Assembly (NCBI GenBank): GCA_036847185.1
Contig: DAIUAM010000014.1
Span: 1-64,000 of the forward strand
Length of the DNA: 64,000 nucleotides
Direction of reading: 5' to 3'
DNA from: UBA4738 sp002413305
Lineage (GTDB): Bacteria > Actinomycetota > UBA4738
The position numbers were made by a program, and so were the translations under genes. Shown piece after piece: positions 32,819 through 41,394 of this stretch (positions within the stretch are counted from its first letter, which is position 1; each line of letters starts with the position of its first letter). Below the pieces are notes generated by a model. That model made no database searches, was not told where the DNA came from, and saw only the letters and a list, made by a program, of their open reading frames with translations.

Positions 32819-33460
32819 ATGCAGCGGGAGCTGCTGGTGGTGGACGACGTCCCGGACGAGGCCGTGCGGCTGTTCCTGGCCGAAGAGCCGGTCACGATCC
32901 TGCTGACCGGCGGAGCGACCGCCCGGACCTTCTACGAAGGGCTGACCCGGATCGAGTTCGACTGGAACGAGATCGAGTTCTTCCTCACCGACGAGCGGTG
33001 CGTTCCCTTCGAGGACGAGCGCTGCAATGCGCGGATGGCGCAGGAAGCGCTGGTCTCGAAGGTCGGCGGCCAGGCGTACTGGATGGACGGAGGGAACTGC
33101 GACGCGGGCGGGTACGAGGAGCTGCTCCGCCAGCGATTCAAGGAGTTCCCCCGGTTCGACCTGGCGGTGTACGGGCTCGGTCCGGACGGCCACGTCGCCT
33201 CGCTCTTTCCCGGCCGGCCCGAGGTCGAAGAGGGGGAGCGGTGGGCGATCTCCGTTCCCGAGGCCGGATGGGAGCCGTTCGTCCCGCGGGTCAGCCTCAC
33301 CACGCCGGTGCTGTCCGGCGCCGCGACCGGGATGTTCCTGGTCACGGGCGAGTCGAAGCGGGAGGCCCTGCGCAGGCTGATGGGTGACGAGGACATCCCC
33401 GCGGCGCGGGTCGCGCCCTCGCGCTGCGTGGTGGTGGCCGACCGGGAAGCGGCCGGCTGA
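32819..33460 (+). CDS. pgl: 6-phosphogluconolactonase
   Basis: 213 aa (usual length about 240-260, so slightly short). Hydrolyses 6-phosphogluconolactone to 6-phosphogluconate. Visible motifs are LTGGATARTFYEGL, FFLTDERCVPFEDERCN, GLGPDGHVASLFPG (the signature of the family) and LTTPVLSGAATGMFLVTGESKREALRR. It follows the Tal-Pgi fusion by 30 nt, so both pentose phosphate enzymes are probably one transcript. Confidence 0.92.
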   Translation: MQRELLVVDDVPDEAVRLFLAEEPVTILLTGGATARTFYEGLTRIEFDWNEIEFFLTDERCVPFEDERCNARMAQEALVSKVGGQAYWMDGGNCDAGGYEELLRQRFKEFPRFDLAVYGLGPDGHVASLFPGRPEVEEGERWAISVPEAGWEPFVPRVSLTTPVLSGAATGMFLVTGESKREALRRLMGDEDIPAARVAPSRCVVVADREAAG

Positions 33461-33499
33461 GAGCGGGGACCGGCGCAGGGCCGGCCCCGAAGACCGCTC
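33461..33499. terminator. Nested hairpin between convergent pgl and VIT genes
   Basis: GAGCGG (33461-33466) with CCGCTC (33494-33499) encloses GGGGACCGGC and GCCGGCCCC, which also pair around GCAGG. It lies exactly between the two stop codons, so it probably serves as a terminator for both strands. No T tract is present, as often in high-GC actinobacteria. Confidence 0.6.
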
Positions 33500-33511
33500 G
33501 CCTCGAGGTGA

Positions 33512-34285
33512 CTACCCTGCCCCGTGGATGTGCAGGGCCTTGCCGACCCCGAACGTGATCCCGGCCGCCAGGGCGCCCACCAGCAGCATGCGGCCGCCGG
33601 AGGCGACCGGGGACCGCCCTGTGAACCGGGTCATCGCCGATCCCACGCCGAAGATGCACACTCCGCTGGCGCAGATCGCGGTGATGGCCGCTGCCGTCCC
33701 GGATCCGATCACGAACGGGAGGAGGGGGACCGCGGCGCCCAGGGCGAACATCACGAAAGAGGAGATCGCCGCACCCCAGGGCGAGCCCAGATCGTTCGGA
33801 TCGAGCCCGAGCTCCTCGCGCGCATGCGTCTCCAGGGCCATCTCCGGGCTCTGCATCACCACGTCCGTCACCTGCCGGGCGAGATCCGGTGGGAAGCCCT
33901 TCCGTTCGTAGATCCTGCGGAGCTCGTGGTGCTCCTCGTCGGGCATCGTGGCCAGTTCGTGGGCTTCGATGTGCAACAGGCGCTCGAACAGCTCGCGTTG
34001 GACCTTCATCGAGACGAACTCCCCCGCCCCCATCGAGAACGATCCTGCCAGGAGCCCGGCCACCCCGGCGACGAGGATGAACGAGTTGCGCACGTTCGCC
34101 CCCGCCACGCCCATGATCAGGGAGAGATTCGAGAGCAGCCCGTCGTTGATCCCGAAGATGGCTGCCCGCAGCGCGCCGCTCTTGCCGCCCAGGCTGGCGG
34201 GCTTGTCGGCATCCGACACCGGCCCCGGGTGGGGGCGAAGTGCCAGCGCGCGGGAGCCGGTCATCCGATCGACCATCCGAGCCAT
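33512..34285 (-). CDS. VIT1/CCC1-family iron/manganese transporter
   Basis: 257 aa. GINDGLLSNLSLIMGVAGA, GEFVSMKVQRELFERLLHIEAHELATMPDEEHHELRRIY and the Met-rich hydrophobic segments fit the VIT family, which moves Fe2+ or Mn2+ across a membrane. Four to five helices are expected. ATG 34285 is used; the ATG at 34264 is an alternative start. It is convergent with pgl, 37 nt after PAC2 on the same strand. Confidence 0.85.
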   Translation of the reverse strand: MARMVDRMTGSRALALRPHPGPVSDADKPASLGGKSGALRAAIFGINDGLLSNLSLIMGVAGANVRNSFILVAGVAGLLAGSFSMGAGEFVSMKVQRELFERLLHIEAHELATMPDEEHHELRRIYERKGFPPDLARQVTDVVMQSPEMALETHAREELGLDPNDLGSPWGAAISSFVMFALGAAVPLLPFVIGSGTAAAITAICASGVCIFGVGSAMTRFTGRSPVASGGRMLLVGALAAGITFGVGKALHIHGAG

Positions 34286-34322
34286 GGCACCCGGTGCCCG
34301 AGGACGCCGGGCTGTCGCTCTC

Positions 34323-35207
34323 CTAGCCGTTGGTTCCTCCCTGCTCCCGGAGATACCGCTCGAACTCCTCGGCCAGCGCGTCCCCCGTCGGGATCGGCTC
34401 CTCGGTCATCGGGGTCGGCGTCACGGCCTGGCTCGGGCTCTCATCAGCGGTGGACTCGAGGCGCTGGACGTAATCGGTCAGCTCCTCGCTGTCGGCGAGG
34501 AGCTGCGCAACCGTCTCCTCCCACGCGGCCGCAGCCTGGACCAGCGGCGCGACGTCGACGCTGAACTCGAGGAGCGCGCACACCCGGCGAACCAGCGCCA
34601 AGGCGGCCTTCGGGTTCGGCGCCGCCGGCAGGTAGTGGGGCACCGCCGCCCACAGGCTCACGGACGGCAGGCCCACGCGCAACGCCGTGTCGTGCAGGAC
34701 CCCGGTGATCCCCGTGGGCCCTTCGTACTGCGAACGCGCCAGCCCGAGTCGTAGAGCGGTGTCCTCGTCGGCAGCCGAGCCGACGACCGGCACCTCCCTG
34801 GTGTGCGGGACGTCGGTCAGGAAGGCGCCCAGCGTGACCACGAGGCCGGACCGGACGCGCCGGGAGACCTCGACGACGGTGTTGGCGAAGGTCCGCCAGC
34901 GGTTGTTCGGCTCGCCGGAGGCGAAGACGACCACATCGCGCCCGTCGACCTTCGCCGCCGTGAACTCCCCCCGCGGCCACTCGATCACCCGGCTCACGCC
35001 GTCCTCGAGCCGAACGGTGGGACGGGTGACCTGGAAGTCGAAGAACTCCTCGGGATCGAGGTAGGCGAACGGTTCGGCCTCCCACCGCTCGGCCAGGTAG
35101 CGGGCAGCCACCGACGCCGCCTGCCCGCCGTCGTTCCATCCCCGGAAGGCGCAGATGACGGGCGGCCGGTCGGGGAGGACCTTGTCCAGCCAGGTGACGT
35201 GGTCCAT
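34323..35207 (-). CDS. PAC2-family protein (proteasome assembly chaperone-like)
   Basis: 294 aa, ATG 35207. PAC2 fold: PPVICAFRGWNDGGQAASVAARYLAERW, VEVSRRVRSGLVVTLGAFLTDVPHTREVPVVG, GITGVLHDTALRVGLPSVSLWAAVPHYLPAAPNPKAALALVRR. Actinobacterial PAC2 proteins resemble the archaeal/eukaryotic proteasome assembly factor; a role with the actinobacterial proteasome is likely but not shown. The C-terminal 40 residues are acidic. Confidence 0.88.
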   Translation of the reverse strand: MDHVTWLDKVLPDRPPVICAFRGWNDGGQAASVAARYLAERWEAEPFAYLDPEEFFDFQVTRPTVRLEDGVSRVIEWPRGEFTAAKVDGRDVVVFASGEPNNRWRTFANTVVEVSRRVRSGLVVTLGAFLTDVPHTREVPVVGSAADEDTALRLGLARSQYEGPTGITGVLHDTALRVGLPSVSLWAAVPHYLPAAPNPKAALALVRRVCALLEFSVDVAPLVQAAAAWEETVAQLLADSEELTDYVQRLESTADESPSQAVTPTPMTEEPIPTGDALAEEFERYLREQGGTNG

Positions 35208-35459
35208 ATGCCCAGCATAGCCGGGCTCTTCCGTGGGGGTCCGCCGGACGGCCCCTCAGCCGGATGCCGATCGGGCCATCCCGTCGGCAGCCGTGTCGAA
35301 CACGGCCCGAACCGGTCCCACGGAACCGGTCGGCGACCCAGAAAGGGGGCCGAATCGCTCAAGCATCCTTCTCCAGCCAGCCGATGAAGTAACTACGCGG
35401 CGCAAGTCGGCGCCGGCGAGGTCCCTTCCGGGGCCCATACGTGCGCACCAGGGAGTGCG

Positions 35460-38400
35460 ATGGAGCCGGTTCGTCCTTTGGACGCCACACAGGAGGTCGA
35501 GAGCGAGGCCGAGCCGGCGGAGGCCGCCGGGTTCCCGTCGAACGGAAACCGGCCGCGCGTGCGCGGTGTGGCCCGCAAGAGCCGGGCCTCGAGGGATCGG
35601 GCCGGCGCGAAGGGTTCGACCAACGGGCACGGGGGCGCGAAGGGTTCGACCAACGNNNNNNNNNNNNNNNNNNNNNNNNNNNNNNNNNNNNNNNNNNNNN
35701 NNNNNNNNNNNNNNNNNNNNNNNNNNNNNNNNNNNNNNNNNNNNNNNNNNNNNNNGCCGGCGCGAAGGGTTCGACCAACGGGCACGGGGGCGCGAAGGGT
35801 TCGACCAACGGGCACGGGGGCGCGAAGGGGTCGACGGGCCCGCTGCTCGTCGAAGCTATCCGCCTTCCCGGCTTCGAGGTCGACGGAGAGATGGCGCCCG
35901 CCGGACCGCCGGACGGCGTGCTGGCCGACGAGGTCCTTTCCGGCATCACCCACCTGCTGGTCTCCGAGGACTCGCCGCACCGCGTGCTCGAAGCAGTGGC
36001 CGATGCGCTCGCCGAGCTGATCCCACACGACACCCTCACCCTCTGTCAGGCCGACCTCCCGCTCCGCCTCCTCCGGCCGATCCTCATCCGCGACTTGGAC
36101 GAGTCGCGCGTCAACCAGTTCCTGGCCATGGGCCCTGTGCCATTCGGTTACGGGATCACCGGGCTCGTGGCCACGACCGGGATCCCCGAGTTGGTGAACG
36201 ACTCGCACCTCGACGTCCGTGCCGAACGGGTCCCGAACCTCCCCGAACACCCCGAGTCGATGGTGGCCATCCCCTTGCTGGCCCGGGACCAGATGAAGGG
36301 CGTGCTCTGCCTCTACCGGATCGGGGAAGACAGGCGGTTCACGCTGGGGGAATTCAAGCTGGCCATCCTGTTCAGCGAGCTGGCGGCCCTGGCCATCGAC
36401 AGCGCGGAGACCCGGACCCGCCTGGAGGCCGAGGTGGTCACCGACCACCTGACCGCGCTGTACAACCATCGCCTGTTCCACGAACGCCTGGCGGAGGAGA
36501 TCCGGCGCTCGGTGCGCCAGCAGACCGCGTCCGGCCTGGTTTTGTTCGACATCGACGACTTCAAGCGGGTCAACGACACGTACGGCCACCTGGTCGGCGA
36601 CCAGGTGCTGCAGGGCGTGGCGTCGGTGTCGCGAGAGACGTGCCGTTCGGAGGACGTGATCGCCAGGATCGGTGGGGAGGAGTTCGGCGTCATCCTGCCC
36701 GGTTCCGGCATGAACGACGCCCTGGCCCTCGCCGAGCGCCTGCGGCGCGCCATCCGCAGCGTCTCGTTCCCGTTGGTCGGGCAGATCACGATCAGCCTGG
36801 GCGTGGCCGCATCGCCGCTCCATGCCTCCAGCCCGCGCGAGCTGATCGCGTGCGCGGACCTTGCGCTCTTGGAGGCGAAGGCCAAGGGCAAGGACCGGGT
36901 CCGGGCCTTCGTGGAGCACCGGAGCGATCAAGAGCTCGACGACCTGCTGCCGACCGGCACCGACGGGCACGCCTCGGAGGAGCACGAGGGCATGCGGGCC
37001 CGGCTCGCTACGCTCGCCGCGCGAGGGGAGCTCCGTTCGGTCGCCCACCTCCGCGCGCTTCAGAGCTTGTCCGCCCGGCTGAACCAGCTGAACGACGTCC
37101 GCCAGATCGGCGAGGCCATCACGGCCGAGCTTCGAACCCTGATCGACTACCACAACTGCCGGGTCTTCCTTTTGCATCCGGACGGCGAGACGCTTCTGCC
37201 CATCGCCTTCCAGGGGGTGCTGTCCGAGTACCAGGGGGAGTCGTTCGACGCGCTGGTGACCAAGGTGGGCGAGGGGCTGACCGGCCACGTCGCCGAGACC
37301 CGGGAGTCGTACTACTCGCCGGACGCCGACCACGATCCCTTCGCCATCACCATCGCCGGGACCCCGGACCTTGCCGAATCGATCCTCGCCGTCCCGATGG
37401 TCATGGGCGACCGGCTTGTCGGCGTGGTCGTCCTGTCGAAGCTGGGCGTCGAACAATTCGACGAGGAGGACATGCGGCTCCTGGAGGCCCTGTCGGCCAA
37501 CGCGGCCATCGCCCTGGAGAACGCGCGCCTCCTGCAGGTCGAACACGACGAGGCCGTGATCTCCGGCGCGCTGCTCCAGCTCTCGCAGGCGCTGACCCGG
37601 GTCCACGACGCGGATGCAGTGATGGGTGAGGCGATCCGGTCGATCCCTTCGCTGATCCGATCCGCCGCTGCCAGCGCGTGGATCCGTGACCCGCAGACCG
37701 GTGATTTCACCCTGATCCGACGCCACGTCGGCGGCGATGCAGAGGGGTGGCGGGACGTGCCGATGGTACCGGGCGAACTCGCCCAGCACCTCCTGATCAC
37801 GGCAGATGAGCCGTTCCTCATCCGGAAGGAGGTCATGGCGACGGTGCCGCCGGAGTTCATCGAGATACCGGAGATCTCCGAGGTTCTCGTGGCTCCCATG
37901 CGGTGGGACCCGGACGGTCTCGGGGTCTTCGTCATCGTCGCCGAGTCGCCGACCGATTCGTTCGGCGAACGAGACCTCCGGCTGGCCCGGGGCATGGCCG
38001 ACATCACCTCGCTGGCCCTGGGGAACGCCCAGCGGTTCGTGGACCTCGAGCGCGCGTACGTTTCCACGGTCGAGGCCCTCGCCAACGCAGTGGAGGCGAA
38101 GGACGAGTACACGAGCGACCATTGCCGGGCTCTCGCCGGGATGTCGATGACGGTCGGCGAGGAGATGGGCCTGCGGGCCGACCGGCTGAAGATGCTCGAG
38201 CTCGGCGCTCTGTTCCACGACATCGGGAAGATCGGGGTTCCGTCCGACATCATCCGCAAGCCCGGCCCGCTGACGGCGGCCGAACGGCGGGAGATGAACA
38301 GGCACCCGGAGATCGGGGCGCAGATCCTGGCCCCGGTCCCGTTCCTCCAGCCCGTCCGGCCGATCGTCGAGGCGTCGCACGAGCGGTGGGATGGCAACGG

Positions 38401-38623
38401 CTATCTGCACGGTCTGAGGGGTGAGGAGATCCCGCTCGAGGCACGGATCGTGTTCGTCTGCGATGCCTTCCACGCCATGACCACGGACCGGCCGTACCGC
38501 GATTCGCTGGGCGAGAAGGAGGCCATCCGGCGCCTCAAGCTTTCGTCCGGGACGCAGTTCGACCCGAACGTCGTCGCTGTGTTCGTCCACCTCCACCGGC
38601 AAGGCCGGATCCACTTCCACTAG
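35460..38623 (+). CDS. GGDEF/HD-GYP cyclic-di-GMP protein with GAF domains; crosses scaffold gap
   Basis: Start ATG 35460; left of the gap the frame is 35460, right of it the frame is shifted because 100 N were inserted and 55 nt are duplicated. Removing 155 nt gives an unbroken chain of 1002 aa. After a low-complexity AKGSTNGHGG repeat, domains follow in order: GAF, GGDEF (ARIGGEEFGVILPGS, active GGEEF with an RxxD inhibitory site RSED five residues before), two GAF domains and a C-terminal HD-GYP (HDIGKIGVP, DGNGYLHGL, so GYL replaces GYP). It can make and probably break cyclic-di-GMP. It is soluble, so input comes through the GAF domains. Confidence 0.88.
35601..35655. repeat. 55-nt segment repeated exactly after the scaffold gap
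   Basis: Bases 35601-35655 are identical to 35756-35810. The copy ends exactly at the N run and starts exactly after it. A 55-nt exact overlap is typical of two contigs sharing a k-mer end. Inside it the 30-nt unit GCGCGAAGGGTTCGACCAAC... occurs twice. Confidence 0.95.
35656..35755. other. 100-N scaffold gap
   Basis: Run of N with a conventional length of 100, placed inside the AKGSTNGHGG-coding tandem repeat of the GGDEF/HD-GYP gene. The true spacing is unknown; the frame on both sides is only consistent if the true distance is 2 modulo 3 shorter or longer than this. Confidence 0.95.
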
Positions 38624-38705
38624 TTCTGAGGTCGAACCTCCCCGCCTGCCCCCGTCCGGCGGTCCCCGCCGCGGCCGTCCGGCCGAAAGTGGGTAGCCTT
38701 CTCCC

Positions 38706-39077
38706 GTGGCCGGGGACGAGGTGGCATGGGTCGTGGAGGCGTCCAAGGACGGCGACCACTGGCGGTTCTTCGGCAAGTTGTGGACGAAGCCGGGCGAGCC
38801 GGCGCTCCTCCACGGGGCGCCGCGACTGGTCCGTTTCCGCCCCCACGGCCCGGACACCGCGTGGTCGGTAGCGCTTGAACGGACCGGCGACCATCCGATG
38901 TCGCTGCTCTCGTTCGAACCCCCGGGGCGCGAGGACCTGTGGCCCGACGAGCGACATACCGGCTTTCCCGTCCTGCTGCCCGGCGGCGAGGAGGGCCGGC
39001 TGCTCCGGTTCGACCACACCCCGGACGGCCGGCGATGGACCTGGGCGGTCGAGTTCCGCGGTCTCCGGCACCCATGA
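38706..39077 (+). CDS. Hypothetical protein
   Basis: 123 aa from GTG 38706. Beta-rich, with segments WVVEASKDGDHWRFFGKLWTKPGEPALLHGAP and FDHTPDGRRWTWAVEFRGLRHP. No signal peptide or membrane helix. I do not recognise it. It follows the GGDEF/HD-GYP gene by 82 nt and precedes a dehydrogenase in the same direction. Confidence 0.5.
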   Translation: MAGDEVAWVVEASKDGDHWRFFGKLWTKPGEPALLHGAPRLVRFRPHGPDTAWSVALERTGDHPMSLLSFEPPGREDLWPDERHTGFPVLLPGGEEGRLLRFDHTPDGRRWTWAVEFRGLRHP

Positions 39078-39111
39078 CGGTCGAACCGCACGAGAGAGGG
39101 TGAGAGAGCGG

Positions 39112-39993
39112 ATGGCGAAGCTCGCGTTCCTGGGCCTCGGGCGGATGGGGCTGCCGATGGCCAGTCGCCTGGTCGAGGCCGGCCACGAGGTGACGGTGTG
39201 GAACCGCACCGCGGAGAAAGGCGGGCCGGTGGTGCAGAAGGGTGCGCGGCAGGCGGCTTCCCCCGCCGAGGCGGTCGCCGGGGCGGAGGCAGTGTGCACG
39301 ATGCTGGCGACCCCGGCCGCGCTCGAAGAGGTGCTGTTCGGCCCGGAGGGGGTGGCCGAGGCGGCGCCGCCAGGGGCCACGCTGCTCGAGATGTCGACGG
39401 TCGGCCCGCACGCGATCGGCGAGGTCCGGGCCCGGTTGCCGGAGGTCGTCCGGATGCTCGACGCTCCGGTATTGGGCAGCATCCCGGAGGCGACCGAAGG
39501 TTCCCTGAAGGTGTTCGCGGGCGGGGACCCCGAGACCTTCGAGCGGTGGCGGATGGTGCTCGGGGTCTTCGGCACGCCCCGTCTGGTAGGCCCACTGGGC
39601 TCCGGAGCGGCCATGAAGCTCGTGGTCAACTCCACGCTGATGGTGCTGATGACCGGTCTCGGCGAAGCGCTCGCCCTGGGGGACGCGTTCGGCCTGGAGC
39701 AGGCGGCGGTGCTGGACGTCCTGTCCGATGCGGCGATCGGCGTGACCGCCAGAGGCAAGCGCTCGCGGATCGAGAGCGGCACCTACCCGCCGAACTTCAC
39801 CCTGGAGCTGGCCCGGAAGGATGCCACGCTGATCGTCGCGGAGGCTCGACGGGCCGGGGTCGAGACGCCGGTCGCCATCGGTGCCCTGGGCTGGATGACG
39901 GAGGGGGACGAGGTCGGCTTCGGGGACCTGGACTACTCGGCCGTCGTCGCCCGGATCCGCGGCTTGCCGGCCTCCGGCCCGGATCGCACCTGA
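39112..39993 (+). CDS. NAD(P)-dependent oxidoreductase, 3-hydroxyisobutyrate dehydrogenase family
   Basis: 293 aa, ATG 39112. Rossmann fold FLGLGRMGLPMASRLVEAGHEVTVWNRT, then PVLGSIPEATEGSLKVFAGG and the catalytic Lys in LGSGAAMKLVVNS. The layout matches beta-hydroxyacid dehydrogenases (HIBADH, tartronate semialdehyde or glyoxylate reductases). The substrate is open; 3-hydroxyisobutyrate is part of valine breakdown and would fit the branched-chain acyl-CoA theme of the window, although it lies far from those genes. Confidence 0.87.
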   Translation: MAKLAFLGLGRMGLPMASRLVEAGHEVTVWNRTAEKGGPVVQKGARQAASPAEAVAGAEAVCTMLATPAALEEVLFGPEGVAEAAPPGATLLEMSTVGPHAIGEVRARLPEVVRMLDAPVLGSIPEATEGSLKVFAGGDPETFERWRMVLGVFGTPRLVGPLGSGAAMKLVVNSTLMVLMTGLGEALALGDAFGLEQAAVLDVLSDAAIGVTARGKRSRIESGTYPPNFTLELARKDATLIVAEARRAGVETPVAIGALGWMTEGDEVGFGDLDYSAVVARIRGLPASGPDRT

Positions 39994-40018
39994 CCGGGCG
40001 GGCGAGAGCGGTGGCCGG

Positions 40019-41008
40019 ATGAAGGACGTCGGGCTGGTCGGAGTCCCGTTCGCGGGGAAGTCCACGCTCTTCACCGCGCTGACGCGAACCGGCGTATCCG
40101 GGGGGCGTTCGAACCAGGCCGTCGTCCAGGTCCCGGACGCGCGGCTCGGTGTCCTGGCCCAGATGGAGCGCTCGCGGAAGGTCGTCCCCTCGCAGGTCCG
40201 GTTCGTCGACGTGCCCGGCGGGGCGACGGCGCAGGGCCTCGCCGCGCTCCGGGAGACCGACGCGCTCTGTGTGGTGGTCCGGGCGTTCGGCCCCGGCGCG
40301 AACCCGGCGGCCGAGCTCGAGGAGGTCTCGGCCGAGCTCCTGCTGGCCGATCTGTCGAACGTGGAGACCGCGCTGGAGAACGCCCGCCGCCGAACCAAGG
40401 GCCGGGCCGCCGGGACGGCCGCCACCCAGGAGGTGTCTGTTCTGGAGCGCGCCCATCAGGCGCTCGCGTCGGAGACGATCCTGCGCGATGCGGGCTTCGA
40501 CGAGGAGGAACGGAAGCTGCTCCGGGGCCTGGCCCCGCTCACCCTAAAGCCCTGGGTGGTGGTGGCGAACCTCGAGGAGGGCGCCTCGCTCCCGGAGGGA
40601 CTGCCCGAGGGGACCGTGGGGGTCTCGGCCGAGATCGAAGCCGAGACGGCGGCCATGGATCCGGACGAGGCCCGACTGCTGCTCGCCGAGTTCGGCATCG
40701 ACGAACCCGGCCTGGACCGGGTCATCGCAGCGAGCTACCGGGCTCTGGATCTCATCGCGTTCCTGACCACCGGCGAGGACGAGACGCGGGCGTGGGAGGT
40801 TCGGCGGGGCGCCACCGCCCCCGAAGCGGCCGGGGCCATCCACACCGATCTGCAGCGGGGGTTCATCCGGGCTGAGGTCGTCTCGTACGATGACCTGGTG
40901 GCCGCCGGCGGCTGGGACACGGCGAAGCACAAGGGCCTACTCCGGGTCGAGGGCAAGGACTACGTCGTCCGGGAGGGCGATGTGCTCCACGTCCGGTTCG
41001 CCGTCTGA
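40019..41008 (+). CDS. ychF: YchF/Obg-type GTPase-like protein
   Basis: 329 aa, ATG 40019. G1 loop GVPFAGKST, then DVPGG where relatives carry a DxxG, and NLEEG, the NxxE that gives ATP preference to YchF. A TGS-like end is seen in EGKDYVVREGDVLHVRFAV. Smaller than classical YchF (about 360), and the helical insert differs, so this may be a paralog rather than the true YchF. It probably acts in ribosome-linked stress control. Neighbours give no clue. Confidence 0.8.
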   Translation: MKDVGLVGVPFAGKSTLFTALTRTGVSGGRSNQAVVQVPDARLGVLAQMERSRKVVPSQVRFVDVPGGATAQGLAALRETDALCVVVRAFGPGANPAAELEEVSAELLLADLSNVETALENARRRTKGRAAGTAATQEVSVLERAHQALASETILRDAGFDEEERKLLRGLAPLTLKPWVVVANLEEGASLPEGLPEGTVGVSAEIEAETAAMDPDEARLLLAEFGIDEPGLDRVIAASYRALDLIAFLTTGEDETRAWEVRRGATAPEAAGAIHTDLQRGFIRAEVVSYDDLVAAGGWDTAKHKGLLRVEGKDYVVREGDVLHVRFAV

Positions 41009-41037
41009 ACGCCGCCGCGCTCCAACGGGGCGTATGC

Positions 41038-41394
41038 CTACGGAGGCGCCCCGTCACCTGCGGCCGACAGCTCCGCGGGGTCCTCCACCATCTGCAACCG
41101 GGTGTCGAGTAGCGCGATCGCGAAGATCCGTCGCACCTGTTCGGGACCACGAACCAGCGCCATTCGGCGGTCGTCACGGCGGGCCCGCTGGTCGGCTTCG
41201 ATCACCAGTCGAAGCCCGGACGAGTCGATGAAGGTGAGGCCACGAAGGTCCAGGACCACCAGCGGAGGGCGTGCCGCCTCGATCTCCAGCAGCCGCTGTT
41301 CGACGCGCGCCGCCTCGGCCAGGTCGAGCTCGCCCGAGAATGCCATCAGCACGACCCCGTCCCGCGACTCGATCTTCAGTTCGAGCTGGGTCAT
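41038..41394 (-). CDS. STAS-domain anti-sigma factor antagonist
   Basis: 118 aa. SpoIIAA/RsbV-like: LVVLDLRGLTFIDSSGLRLVIEAD carries the phosphorylatable Ser (58 or 59). It overlaps the SpoIIE phosphatase gene by 4 nt, and the two are typical partners: the phosphatase dephosphorylates the antagonist, which then sequesters an RsbW-like anti-sigma factor. The SigF/RsbW pair at 11.2-12.4 kb is the only such pair in the window and a plausible, unproven target. Confidence 0.87.
   Translation of the reverse strand: MTQLELKIESRDGVVLMAFSGELDLAEAARVEQRLLEIEAARPPLVVLDLRGLTFIDSSGLRLVIEADQRARRDDRRMALVRGPEQVRRIFAIALLDTRLQMVEDPAELSAAGDGAPP

Noticed and set aside
35601..35850. Possible CRISPR-like direct repeat
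   Set aside because: Units are contiguous 30-nt repeats without spacers, code AKGSTNGHGG in frame, and one copy results from the assembly overlap.
35393..39595. Very long open frame on the minus strand (1400 codons) opposite the GGDEF/HD-GYP gene
   Set aside because: It has no recognisable domain and arises from the high-GC complement of a real gene; the plus strand has clear GAF, GGDEF and HD motifs.
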